Positions 35,311-44,223 of a DNA stretch of 64,000 nt are shown in pieces. The stretch spans positions 1 through 64,000 of the forward strand of contig JAISEK010000148.1 of NCBI GenBank assembly GCA_031264145.1. The letters are read 5' to 3'. The stretch's first letter is position 1. The number at the start of each line of letters is the position of its first letter. The stretch is from Deltaproteobacteria bacterium (GTDB lineage: Bacteria; Desulfobacterota; Desulfarculia; Adiutricales; Adiutricaceae). A model generated the notes under the pieces. It saw nothing but the letters and a program-made list of their open reading frames with translations. It had not been told where the DNA came from and did no database searches. A program made the translations under genes and the position numbers.

Positions 35311-36206
35311 GACGGGGGGCGGACCCTAGCCATCCGGGCAAGGCGTGGTATTTGCCTGGAGACGGGGCTGCCCCGAATTAAGAATCCAATAACTGACGTC
35401 GCGACAAATCCGTCGAGTCATGAACCAGCATTGACTGGAGACGAATAAAAGTTCAAAATGACGATCGAAAAGGGCTCATATTACGAAAAAATAATTATTC
35501 ATTTTTTGCGTATTAAAGGAAGTCAAATTTTTATCATCAATAATTCGCCTATAGGACCTCGGGATAATTTTTTGCGGATGATAATCATGCACGCTGTATT
35601 GTCAGTGCGTCAGCGTTTTCTGGACATGGATGTTTCCAAGGCAGCCAGCGTAACCGGTGGGACCAGAGATCAGGGGAAAACTCCATATCCGGTTCCATCA
35701 CGCCAGACAGCCATGCGGTTCAGCTAGTCGCCAAAAAAAAGCCAACTGCTGGGCTGCCTATCGGCGGAGGTATCCTCCAAATAGGATCGGCCTGGGCCGG
35801 AAAGGCCAACTTGGACCAGGTTCCGGCATACACATTAACTTGTTGCCATGCTTCTCGGATCCGAACCAGGGAAACTAACTGAATAACTCAAAGGAGCTGG
35901 CATAGCCCTGAACGCCATAATATAAGGAATGATTATTATACGGCTGGATGTCCTGGCGGGCTCCCAGCTTGCTATTGGGGTTACGGCGTACAAAGGTTGT
36001 GACCTTGAGCTACAGCCATCAGCGAACCTCAGAGGACATCTGATGAGCTCTTGGCGCAGGAAAAAATAAAAATAGGATTAAAAATTGGATATATTGTCCC
36101 TAGATAAGATCATTAAACATGAAAATATAGCTTTCAGTCACAATATTTAGCACTAATTTTAGAGCAATAACTTATTTTGCAAAGACCAGAGATCTTCGAC
36201 AAAGGG
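35311..36206. other. Intergenic region with no supported gene
   Basis: About 900 bp. ORF 35458-35727 gives no recognisable protein. 36060-36180 is AT-rich. No terminator or RNA gene was identified. Confidence 0.45.
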
Positions 36207-37433
36207 TCAGGCCCACTTTTCCTGGAAGGCCCTCACAGCAGCGGCGCACTCGCTGCGACCCAGCGTGTCCTCGACCTGGCCCATCAGGGCCAGGGTCTGG
36301 GGCCGCATGAAGCCGTGGTCGAGCTCGCCGGACAAAAGCTCCAGGACCAGGTCCCTGGCCTCGTCTGGGTCGGTTCCCACTAGATCCCAAAAACGAGCGA
36401 CGAGGGCGGTCTCCCTTTGGTCCAGGTCCGGCAGTTGGACCGCCGAGTCCCTTGGCCCCCTTGGCGCCTTCTTGGGCACGTGGAACACGTTGGCCTTGGC
36501 CCTGCCCTTCTGGACGGCCTTGCGGCCGTAGACCACCCCGGAGCGCTCCTCCAGGCCCAGGCCGGGCACCTCCGGCCAAATCTCGCCGGGAGCGGTGAAG
36601 AGGAGCCCATCCGGGGCCAGCATGGCCACTATCTTGCTGGCCATGAGGGGGACCTGGTGGTCGGGGCAGTCAAAGGCCTGGCCCCGGCAGAAGACGACGT
36701 CGTAGGCCCCTTCCAGCGATTCCAGCTCCGTCTCGGCCAGGTTGAGCTTGAAGAACTCTACGCGGGGACCGAGCTCGGATCTGAAGTGCCAGCCGGCCGC
36801 CCTTGGGGTGAACCAGCGTCTGGCCGCCTCCGGGCCCAGCCAGTCCAGATCGGCCTGGGAAAAATTGCCGGCCATGGCCCTGGCGACGAGTGGCCGGCTC
36901 AGGTCGAAGGCCCTGACGGACAGATCCCAGCCTTTGCCGGCCAGACGGGTGGCGGACAGGGACATGGCCAGTGAATAGGGCTCGTAGCCTGGCCCGCAGC
37001 CTGCCGACAAGACCCGCAACCTGCGGTCGGCCGCCGTCACGGCCCTTTCCTGGAGGAGTTTTCCCAGGAGTTCGAACTGGGCGGGGAAGCGAAAAAAGGA
37101 ATCTCCTCGATCCGAGTCGGCCAGATTCCAGAGCTCGTCCCACTCTGAAGAGTCTTTCCTCAGGATGGCCAGATAGTCGCTCTCGGTGGCCGAGCACCTC
37201 CTCCTCCTGGCCGCAGCCGCGGCCAGGAGCCTCCTCCGTCCCCTTGGGCTGGCCGCCCGGCCAAAGAAGAGACCGGCCTGGCGGATGAGCTCAATCTCCG
37301 ATGGATGCCCCTTTGGTTCCCAAAGTGGCCCGGGGTCATCCTTGGCGTTCTGCCCCAAGGTCTCACAGGGGCCTTCCCCTGGACTGACGGCCGGGCCTCC
37401 CGGCGTCTCCAAATCTTCCGGGGCCATGCTCAC
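36207..37433 (-). CDS. CheR-like methyltransferase with altered motifs
   Basis: This 408-residue protein resembles chemotaxis methyltransferase CheR. It has FFRFPAQFELLGKLLQE (like the FFR...F motif), a SAM-binding loop LSAGCGPGYEPYSLAMSL, FDLSRPLVARAMAGNFS and VEFFKLNLAE. The canonical CRNV.IYF segment is replaced by FCRGQAFDCPDH, and GCSTGEEPYS is GCGPGYEPYS. It may therefore methylate something other than chemoreceptors, or be a diverged CheR. A helical, TPR-like C-terminal region (about 330-408) is present. It overlaps merR by 4 bases and is last in the pheT-ihfA-merR direction. Confidence 0.75.
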   Translation of the reverse strand: MSMAPEDLETPGGPAVSPGEGPCETLGQNAKDDPGPLWEPKGHPSEIELIRQAGLFFGRAASPRGRRRLLAAAAARRRRCSATESDYLAILRKDSSEWDELWNLADSDRGDSFFRFPAQFELLGKLLQERAVTAADRRLRVLSAGCGPGYEPYSLAMSLSATRLAGKGWDLSVRAFDLSRPLVARAMAGNFSQADLDWLGPEAARRWFTPRAAGWHFRSELGPRVEFFKLNLAETELESLEGAYDVVFCRGQAFDCPDHQVPLMASKIVAMLAPDGLLFTAPGEIWPEVPGLGLEERSGVVYGRKAVQKGRAKANVFHVPKKAPRGPRDSAVQLPDLDQRETALVARFWDLVGTDPDEARDLVLELLSGELDHGFMRPQTLALMGQVEDTLGRSECAAAVRAFQEKWA

Positions 37434-38152
37434 CGCCTGTCCACTGGCCGGGCCAAAATCTCCCGGATGGCCCGCAGCTCCCTTATCAGTCCCTCAAGGC
37501 CGTCTTTCCCATCGGCACCGCCGGGCTCTTTGGCCGGCTGGGGTACGTTGGGGCTTTGGGACAGCCTATCGATGAATTTTATGGAGTCCGGCTCCAGGCC
37601 GGCTACAAGCCCAACGTTACTGAAGGGGGCCTGGGCGTCAAGGCCTGGTGACGGCCTATCCTGCCCTACACCCCCTGGACAATGATCGCTTTGGGAAACT
37701 TCTCCCGGCTGTCCGCCTGGCCAGGTGGCTTGCGGGAAGCCGTCTTGTGGCGGCCGTTCCCCGCCCCTGACGTCGGGCCCGCACGCCAGGCCGCCATCGC
37801 CTGACGGGGGTTGGGCGAGATCGCCAGACGGCTCTGCGCCATCCGAAAAGGCGTCCTGGTTTCCGCCATCCTCCTGGACCAGGCCAGGATCCTCCGGCGC
37901 AGGCTCGGAAAGACGCTGCCGGGCCCCGGCCACTGTGTAGCGCTCATCGTAGAGAAGGCGCTTTATCTCCTTGAAGATATCCACGTGCCCCTGGGTGTAG
38001 AGGTTGCGCCTCTGGCCGATCCTGATGGGCTCTATCTGGGGAAACTCCTTCTCCCAGTATCGCAGGACATGCTTTCCAACGTCCAGGATGTCCGAGACGT
38101 CCTTCAGCTTTAGGAAGACCTGCCGGCCCCTTGGTTCGCTATCAGAGCTCAT
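37430..38152 (-). CDS. MerR-family transcriptional regulator
   Basis: I choose the ATG at 38152 (MSSDSEPRGRQ); the track start 38260 adds an unconserved Arg/Ala-rich tail. The N-terminal winged helix (about 10-80) reads FLKLKDVSDILDVGKHVLRY, then WEKEFPQIEP, RNLYTQGHVDIFKEIKRLLY and YTVAGARQRL, typical of the MerR_1 proteins encoded after ihfA in many proteobacteria. The remaining 150 residues are low-complexity, rich in Pro, Gly, Asp and Gln, ending in a helix (LEGLIRELRAIREIL). No cysteine metal site is seen. The ihfA-merR order is a known syntenic block; the regulon is unknown. Confidence 0.85.
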   Translation of the reverse strand: MSSDSEPRGRQVFLKLKDVSDILDVGKHVLRYWEKEFPQIEPIRIGQRRNLYTQGHVDIFKEIKRLLYDERYTVAGARQRLSEPAPEDPGLVQEDGGNQDAFSDGAEPSGDLAQPPSGDGGLACGPDVRGGERPPQDGFPQATWPGGQPGEVSQSDHCPGGVGQDRPSPGLDAQAPFSNVGLVAGLEPDSIKFIDRLSQSPNVPQPAKEPGGADGKDGLEGLIRELRAIREILARPVDRR

Positions 38153-38266
38153 GTGGGTCCCGCCCGGAAGGCCCCTGGCCTCCCGCCCTCTGGCCGAAGG
38201 GGCAGTTTCCCGTTTGGCCGGCCATGGCCGCCTGGGCGCCGGCGGCCGGGAAGTCCGCACGGCCGG

Positions 38267-38641
38267 TCACCGCTCCTCTCCTGGCCCTTCCCCCGGCCCC
38301 GGCGCTTCGTCCGCCTGGGGCCCGGCGTACCGCTCGGCCATGGCCGTCCTCAGTTCCCGGCTCATGCTGAATGATGGGCGGTTTTTCGCCGGAACCTTGG
38401 CTGGGTGGCCTGTCTTGGGGTTGCGCCCAGGCCGGGACGGGGTTTGCCTGGCCTGGAAGGTGCCCAGGCCTGAAAGCGAGACCTTGGCACCGCCCTCCAG
38501 GCCATGGCAGATGACCTCAAGAAAACCCTCCAGGATATTCTGGGCATCCCGCCCGGAAATGGACAGGCTCTCCCTGAGGATCTGGACGATCTCGGCCCTG
38601 GTCAGGCCTACGGATTCGATAGGGGTCACTTTTCCCGCCAT
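38267..38641 (-). CDS. ihfA: Integration host factor alpha subunit / HU-family protein
   Basis: The 124-residue protein starts at MAGKVTPIESVGLTRAEIVQ; the track start adds 14 residues. The HU/IHF pattern is clear: FLEVICHGLEGGAKVSLSGL, GTFQARQTPSRPGRNPKTG (beta-arm with the DNA-intercalating Pro region) and VPAKNRPSFSMSREL. It bends DNA and supports site-specific recombination and sigma-54 promoters. The C-terminal extension is Gly/Pro/Glu-rich. It lies between pheT and merR, the standard position of ihfA, which favours IhfA over HU. Confidence 0.9.
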   Translation of the reverse strand: MAGKVTPIESVGLTRAEIVQILRESLSISGRDAQNILEGFLEVICHGLEGGAKVSLSGLGTFQARQTPSRPGRNPKTGHPAKVPAKNRPSFSMSRELRTAMAERYAGPQADEAPGPGEGPGEER

Positions 38642-38780
38642 TGGGATGGCCCCTGGCGGGCAAGCCGCCCGTTCTGGGGCCAAGAAAATCCGGCCCGGCT
38701 CGAAGGCCGGCGCCTAGTGCCCGACGCGGCGCCTGGCGAGGGACTATCGGCCCGCCACCAGGGCATCCCCAGGCAGGCCC

Positions 38781-41195
38781 CTAGCTCCGGAGCTCGGCCT
38801 GGAAGAGGTTCTTGAGACATGAGACTATGTCGTTAAAATACCCGTTTACCAACTCGTCCGTCAAGGTCCTGTCCGGTTCCTGGAAGAAAAGCCTCAGGGC
38901 CAGGCTTTTCTTGTCAGCCGGGATCTTGTCGCCCTGGTAGAGGTCAAACACGGCCACATCCGCCAGGGGCCAGGACGGATCCGACCTCATGGCGGCCAGG
39001 ACCTCGGCCGCCGGGACCTTCTGGTCCAGGAGGATGGCCATGTCGCGGGTCACCCCTGGGTAGTTGGACCAGATCCTGAAGGCCTGCCTTGACTCCGGCG
39101 GCAGACCGTCGGCCTCCAGCTCAAAGACGAAGACCTGCCCCCCGGCCTCCTTGAGGCCCAGCCGGCCGGCGACCTGGGCGGAGAGGAGACCAAGGTGGCC
39201 GACCTCCGCACCGTCCCTCAGGATCAGGCATGACTGAGAACGCTCGTAGAAGGGCGGAATCTGGCCAGGGTGCCTGGTGAAGGACAATTCCACCCCCAGG
39301 GACTGGGCCAGAAACTCAATCAGTCCCTTCGCATCCCAAAAATCGACCGGGCGCCGAGGATCGTTCCATTGGCCGTTGCCGGAGGCCCCGGCGAGAAGCC
39401 CGCCCAGCATCTGGGTCTCCACCGGCTTAGGCCCGTCTGGATTGGCCCAAAAAACCGTCCCCACCTCGAAGAGGGCAGCGTCCCACTGGCCGTGGTACTG
39501 GTTCAGCCTGAGGGCGGACAAAAGACCGGGAATGACGCTGGGCCGCAGGACCCCGTGGTCCTCGGACAGTGGATTTAGGACCGGGACCAAACGGGCCCGC
39601 CAGGGGTGGTCCGGGCCAAGCCCCATCTTGTCGGCGAAGTTCCGGTTTATGAATGAAAAGGTCAGCAACTCTGAGAGGCCGGCCCCGCAAAGGACGGAGC
39701 GGACCTTTTCCCGCAGGCGGTAAGCGGCAGGGGGCTCAGAGGCCGGGGCCTTGGGCTTGGGGAGGGTGGCCGGCAAGGCCTCGAAGTCGAGGAGCCGGCT
39801 GACCTCCTCGAAAAGGTCCACTTCCCTGGACAAATCGGGCCTCCAGGTCGGCAGGGAGGCCTGATAGACGCCTGGTTCCTGGCCGGAAAGGACCACGCCG
39901 ATGGCCCCCAGGACCCTCTCCATGTCCTTGGGTTTGTGGGCCGTGCCCAGAAGGGCATTGCATTTTTCGGGGGAGAAACTTACCGTCTTGCGCCCTATGA
40001 GCCTCGGGTAGGAGTCCAGCCTGCCGCTGGCCACCTGGCCGCCGGTCAGCTCGGCTATCAGGGCCGCGGCCCGGTCAACGGCCAAATGGCAGGCGTTGGG
40101 ATCCAGGCCGCGCTCAAAGCGGAAGGAGGCATCGGTCGACAGGCCCAGGGAGCGTGAGGTCCTGCGTATGGTGGCCTGGTTGAAGCAGGCCCCCTCCAGG
40201 AACACGTCCGTGGTCGAGTCGTCGACCTCAGTGTTCTGGCCGCCCATGACCCCGCCTATGGCCACCGGCCTCATGGCATCGCAAATCATGACGTTGCGCT
40301 CGGCCCTGAGGGTCCTCTCCTGGCCGTCGAGGGTGGTGAAGACCTCGCCGGCCGGGAACACCCTGACCACGATTTGCGGGCCGGCTATCTTGGCCAGATC
40401 GAAGGCATGCAGCGGGAGCCCGATCTCCAGCATGACATAGTTGGTCACGTCGACAATGTTGTTGATGGGCCGCAGGCCGGCGGACAGGAGCCTTTCGGCC
40501 ATCCAGGCCGGGCCAGGGCCGGTCGAGACGCCGTTGATGACCCGGCCGGCGTAGCGGAAACAGTGGTCCGGGTCCTCTATACCAACGCCAATCTGGTCAA
40601 AGGCCGAGCGGCCGGACTCCCTGAGGGAGGCCCGAGGCTCCTTGAGGGGCCTGTCCAGCAGGGCCGAGAGGTCCCTGGCGATGCCGACCATGGACAAGGC
40701 GTCTGCCCTGTTGGGGGTCACGCCAATCTCCATTACCAGATCGGACTTCCCCAGGAAGTCCGAGAGCCTGGTTCCAGGGGCGGCGGCCTCCAGGAGCATG
40801 ACCCGGCTGGCCTCGGCCGAGAGGCCCAGCTCCAGCTCCGAGCACAGAAAGCCCTTGGAGCATATCCCCGAGATGTTCCTTTCCTTGACCTGGCCAGCCG
40901 GCAGCTCCGTGCCGACCAGGGCCAGTGGGTAGACCAGGCCCAGATCGACCTGGGGGTCGCCGCACAGGACCTGTATCTCGCCGTGCTCACCGGCGGCAAG
41001 CTCCAAAAGCCTAAGGGCACCGCCGACGTCCCTGATCCTGGTCACCTTGGCGGCCACCACCGTCTGGAGGAAGGAGTAGCGGTCGCGGAGGTCCTCCACC
41101 TCCAACCCAGCCATGGTCAGCCGGTTGGCCACCTCCCGGGGCCCCAATCCTCCCAGGTCAACGTAATCCCCGAGCCAGGCTATCGATGCCAGCAT
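38781..41195 (-). CDS. pheT: Phenylalanine-tRNA ligase beta subunit
   Basis: This 804-residue protein is read from the ATG at 41195 (GAGG 8 bases upstream); a GTG at 41201 is the alternative. It has the N-terminal tRNA-binding OB domain (about 40-150: LQTVVAAKVTRI, CGDPQVDLGLVYPLA) and the B3/4 editing domain (about 200-400: FRYAGRVINGVSTG, INNIVDVTNYVMLEIG). The B5 domain is near 405-475 (VSFSPEKCNALLG). The core (PTWRPDLSREVDLFEEVSRL) and a C-terminal ferredoxin-fold anticodon-binding domain (WSNYPGVTRDMAILLD) follow. Length is normal. pheS is not upstream as it usually is; leuA is there instead. Confidence 0.95.
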   Translation of the reverse strand: MLASIAWLGDYVDLGGLGPREVANRLTMAGLEVEDLRDRYSFLQTVVAAKVTRIRDVGGALRLLELAAGEHGEIQVLCGDPQVDLGLVYPLALVGTELPAGQVKERNISGICSKGFLCSELELGLSAEASRVMLLEAAAPGTRLSDFLGKSDLVMEIGVTPNRADALSMVGIARDLSALLDRPLKEPRASLRESGRSAFDQIGVGIEDPDHCFRYAGRVINGVSTGPGPAWMAERLLSAGLRPINNIVDVTNYVMLEIGLPLHAFDLAKIAGPQIVVRVFPAGEVFTTLDGQERTLRAERNVMICDAMRPVAIGGVMGGQNTEVDDSTTDVFLEGACFNQATIRRTSRSLGLSTDASFRFERGLDPNACHLAVDRAAALIAELTGGQVASGRLDSYPRLIGRKTVSFSPEKCNALLGTAHKPKDMERVLGAIGVVLSGQEPGVYQASLPTWRPDLSREVDLFEEVSRLLDFEALPATLPKPKAPASEPPAAYRLREKVRSVLCGAGLSELLTFSFINRNFADKMGLGPDHPWRARLVPVLNPLSEDHGVLRPSVIPGLLSALRLNQYHGQWDAALFEVGTVFWANPDGPKPVETQMLGGLLAGASGNGQWNDPRRPVDFWDAKGLIEFLAQSLGVELSFTRHPGQIPPFYERSQSCLILRDGAEVGHLGLLSAQVAGRLGLKEAGGQVFVFELEADGLPPESRQAFRIWSNYPGVTRDMAILLDQKVPAAEVLAAMRSDPSWPLADVAVFDLYQGDKIPADKKSLALRLFFQEPDRTLTDELVNGYFNDIVSCLKNLFQAELRS

Positions 41196-41201
41196 AAACA
41201 C

Positions 41202-41476
41202 GTCCTCGCGGCCAGGCCCAGCCGGCGGCCGTCATTCACCGCGGCCTCATCGGGGCCGAAAGCGTTTCCCGGAGGCCCGGCCTTGGCGCAGGCCCTATGG
41301 GCCGGCACCAATTTCCATCAGTCTTTGGCCGCCTTTGGGCCACGGGCCCGGCCATTGTAGCACCCGCCGGCCAAAGAGGCAAACCGCCCAGGGGCCCCGC
41401 CCCGGGGCCCCTCAGGAAGGCCGGCGGGCGCGCCTGGCGGCCGCCAGGGCACCCCTGGATCGATCCCCTGGCTGCC
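41202..41476. other. Short intergenic region between leuA and pheT
   Basis: About 275 bp of GC-rich DNA. No pheS, no U-tract terminator and no promoter could be identified with confidence. Confidence 0.35.
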
Positions 41477-43051
41477 CTAGGCCCCGGCCGGGGCCCCGCC
41501 GCCGTTGCCGTTGCCGAGCTTGACCTCCTTGACAGCGGCCACGCTGTAGAGGCGGTTGACGGCGTTGACGTAGGCCCTCACGCTGGCCTTGATGACGTCG
41601 GTCGAGGCCCCGTTCCCTTGGGCCCTCAGGCCGTTTAGGGACAAGACCACCTGCGCCTCGCCCATGGCGTTGGAGCGCTCCGAGGTGGCGGCTATCCTGA
41701 ACGAGTCGAGCTTGGGATCGAGCCCGATTATGCGCTTGACTGCCGAGTAGGCCGCATCGACCGGGCCATTACCGGTGGCGGCGTCCTTGAGCTCGGCCCC
41801 GTCCCTGGCAAGGACTATGGTGGCCGTGGTCAGCCCGGGGCCGACGAAGACGGTGTAGTCCTTGAGCTCGTAGTGGCACTCGGGCCTGACGGAGAAGATC
41901 TCGTCGGCTATGATGGCCTCGATGTCGCCATCAGTGGCCTCCTTCTTTTCATCGCAGAGCTTCTTGAAGCTCTCGAAGGCCCTGGTAATCTGGATGTCGT
42001 CGAGGTTGTAGCCCAGAGACTCAAGCCTGTCCTTGAAGGCGTGGCGACCTGAGTGTTTGCCCAGGACCATGACCGCTGGGGTGCAACCAACGTCCTCGGC
42101 CCTCATGATCTCGTAGGTCTCCCTCTTGGCCAGTACCCCGTGCTGGTGGACGCCGGCCTCGTGAGCGAAGGCGTTGGCCCCGACCACGGCTTTGTTGGGA
42201 GGCACGAAGACGCCCGAGAGCCTTGAGACCAGACGGCTGACCGGGTACAGGCGCTTGGTCTCGATGCTGGTGGAGAGCCCGAAGAAGTCGGACCGGGTCT
42301 TGAGGCCCATGACCACCTCCTCGATGGCCGAGTTACCGCCGCGCTCCCCCATGCCGTTGATGGTGCCCTCGACCTGCCTCACCCCGGCCCGGATCGCGGC
42401 CAGCGAATTGGCGGTGGCCAGGCCCAGGTCATTGTGGGCATGTACGGAATAGATGACGTTCCCCGGGGCCCCGACCCCATCGATTATGGCCCCGCAGAGC
42501 CTCAGGAACTCCTCGGGCATGGCGTAGCCCACGGTATCCGGGATATTCAGGATGGTGGCCCCGGAATCAACGGCTATCTTGAAGGCGCGTATCAAGAACT
42601 CGACGTCCGAGCGGCTGGCGTCCTCGGCCGAGAACTCCACCTCGGCCATGAGAGAGCGGGCCAGGCTGACACCCGAGCGAATCTCGGCCAGGACCTCCTC
42701 CTGGCTCATCTTGAGCTTGTACTCCATATGGATGGGGCTGGTGGCCAGAAAGACGTGGAGCCTCGCATTCTCCGCCGGGGCCAGGGCCTGGGCGGCCGCC
42801 CTGATGTCCCCCTCCTTGGTCCTGGCCAGGCCGCAGACCGTGGTCTTCTTGAGCTCCCTGGAGATGGACTGGACGCAGTTGAAGTCGCCCGGGCTGGCGG
42901 CCGGGAAGCCGGCCTCGATGACGTCGACGCGCATTTTCTCCAGCTGCTTGGCGATCTGCAGCTTCTCGGCCACGTTCAGGTTGACGCCGGCTGCCTGCTC
43001 GCCGTCGCGCAGCGTGGTGTCGAAAAAATACACCCTGTTGGGATCAAACAT
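41477..43051 (-). CDS. leuA: 2-isopropylmalate synthase
   Basis: This 524-residue enzyme starts at MFDPNRVYFFDTTLRDGEQA, preceded by TGGAGG 6-8 bases upstream. The longer track start lacks conservation. The TIM barrel shows DTTLRDGEQ (metal Asp), VIEAGFPAASPGDF, and VHAHNDLGLATANSL with the His-x-His metal site, plus NGMGERGGNSA. The C-terminal LeuA dimer domain (about 390-510) carries the leucine feedback site (HYELKDYTVF, ATGNGPVDAAYSAVKRIIG). It condenses acetyl-CoA with 2-oxoisovalerate as the first step to leucine. A possible attenuator-type terminator lies about 180 bp upstream. Confidence 0.95.
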   Translation of the reverse strand: MFDPNRVYFFDTTLRDGEQAAGVNLNVAEKLQIAKQLEKMRVDVIEAGFPAASPGDFNCVQSISRELKKTTVCGLARTKEGDIRAAAQALAPAENARLHVFLATSPIHMEYKLKMSQEEVLAEIRSGVSLARSLMAEVEFSAEDASRSDVEFLIRAFKIAVDSGATILNIPDTVGYAMPEEFLRLCGAIIDGVGAPGNVIYSVHAHNDLGLATANSLAAIRAGVRQVEGTINGMGERGGNSAIEEVVMGLKTRSDFFGLSTSIETKRLYPVSRLVSRLSGVFVPPNKAVVGANAFAHEAGVHQHGVLAKRETYEIMRAEDVGCTPAVMVLGKHSGRHAFKDRLESLGYNLDDIQITRAFESFKKLCDEKKEATDGDIEAIIADEIFSVRPECHYELKDYTVFVGPGLTTATIVLARDGAELKDAATGNGPVDAAYSAVKRIIGLDPKLDSFRIAATSERSNAMGEAQVVLSLNGLRAQGNGASTDVIKASVRAYVNAVNRLYSVAAVKEVKLGNGNGGGAPAGA

Positions 43052-43770
43052 AAAAGCCTCCAAAAAAAGGATCAGGCCCTGGGAAAGGACGCTCCCCGGC
43101 TGGAACGGCCCCCGTCCGGCCAAGGCGGCCGGGCATGGCATACGAGCCCCGCCAAAAAGAAAGATTTATCCGCAAATGCCGAAAAAAACGCCGACAAACC
43201 CAAGGTCGGCCACCGGGGGCCCAGAAACAAAAAAAGCCGGGGAGCCCCGGCCTGGATTGAGTCGCCTATGCCTTACCTCGGCGTTAGGCGGTACACCCAT
43301 GGCCGGACGACCGGTCAAGGCTAAGCAACAGGCTAAGGAGGAGCGGATCCTTCCCTGCCCCGATGGGGCCGGCCAGGACCTGGCTCTTTGGCAATGGATG
43401 GAACATGGCTCTTCCCAAACAATCTTGAATACTTAGTCCGCCCAAAAGGCCTTGGGCAAAAACGGCCTCATGGCAAATTGACTAGAAATGTTTACCAAAG
43501 ACGGACAAAAAAATCAAGCATAAAAACGACCCTCCCTGTCCACGATATCTGACGCCCCTCGCACCCCTTTTCCCTGGCCCAGGCCGGCCCCCCGCTGACC
43601 ATGGCCGGCAAGCCTTCCAGCGCTGGCCGGCGTTGCCCCCGGAATACCAGCCCAAAGGCATCCCCCCTGGAGGCGCATGCCCCAGAATTGACAGCCAGCC
43701 GGCGCGCTGGATGACCAGGCGCCTATACTTCACCGCCGGGCCTTGTGCCGTCCATGTTGGGTACATTCGC
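43052..43770. other. Intergenic region between leuA and ykgJ-like gene
   Basis: About 720 bp. It contains the terminator/hairpin unit described at 43229-43290. The remaining DNA has no recognised gene. ORFs on both strands overlap and lack RBS. Confidence 0.4.
43229..43290 (-). terminator. Intrinsic terminator with a second hairpin upstream of leuA
   Basis: On the minus strand GCCGGGGCTCCCCGGC is followed by a run of seven T (43229-43251). Another hairpin (CGCCTA...TAGGCG, 43263-43290) lies just before it. The terminator is 178 bp ahead of the leuA start, so it could be an attenuator in the leuA leader. It may also terminate the upstream pfk-ykgJ unit, although that ends 480 bp earlier. I found no leucine-rich leader peptide. 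Confidence 0.6.
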
Positions 43771-44223
43771 CTAGCCAGAGAAGCCATCGAGGGCCTTTTT
43801 GAGACTTTTTGGGGGCATTGGCCGCCCAAGGTCCCCAAAGGCTGACAGAAAGGACTGATAGTCCCAGCCAGCCAGGGCGGGGCAGGTGCCCTGGGCCTCC
43901 GCGAAGGCTCCCTCATTTTTGAATAAGGTCCAGTAGAAGGGCCACGCGCCGCAGGCAAGTGGCTTGGCCTGGTGAATCAGGCAGGCCTTGTCCCTTGGAT
44001 CATAGAAGAGGCAGAAACCGTCTTGGCCGGACTTGACTCCCCAGAGCCGGCCCTCCGGCCAGAGATATCGCGTCTTGAGGAGGCCCGGGCCAACGCCAAT
44101 CAATGAGGCCGCCTCCAGAATCTGGCCCTGGCCCAGCCACACGCCCCCGCGGCCCTGGCAGCACTGGCCGCACCTTCGGCAGACGAAGGCACCGCCCGCC
44201 ACAGCTCCGCCATTTTCGGTCAC
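43771..44223 (-). CDS. YkgJ-family Cys-cluster protein
   Basis: This 150-residue soluble protein opens with the cysteine cluster CRRCGQCCQGRGGVW (C..C..CC), followed by FCLFYDPRDKACLIHQAKPL and ACGAWPFYW. This is the YkgJ/UPF0153 zinc- or iron-sulfur-binding pattern (CxxCxxCC plus CxxY....CxIH..RP..CR..P). Its role in metal chelation or redox is unknown. It starts 4 bases into the pfk stop (ATGA overlap), so it is co-translated with phosphofructokinase. Confidence 0.85.
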   Translation of the reverse strand: MTENGGAVAGGAFVCRRCGQCCQGRGGVWLGQGQILEAASLIGVGPGLLKTRYLWPEGRLWGVKSGQDGFCLFYDPRDKACLIHQAKPLACGAWPFYWTLFKNEGAFAEAQGTCPALAGWDYQSFLSAFGDLGRPMPPKSLKKALDGFSG

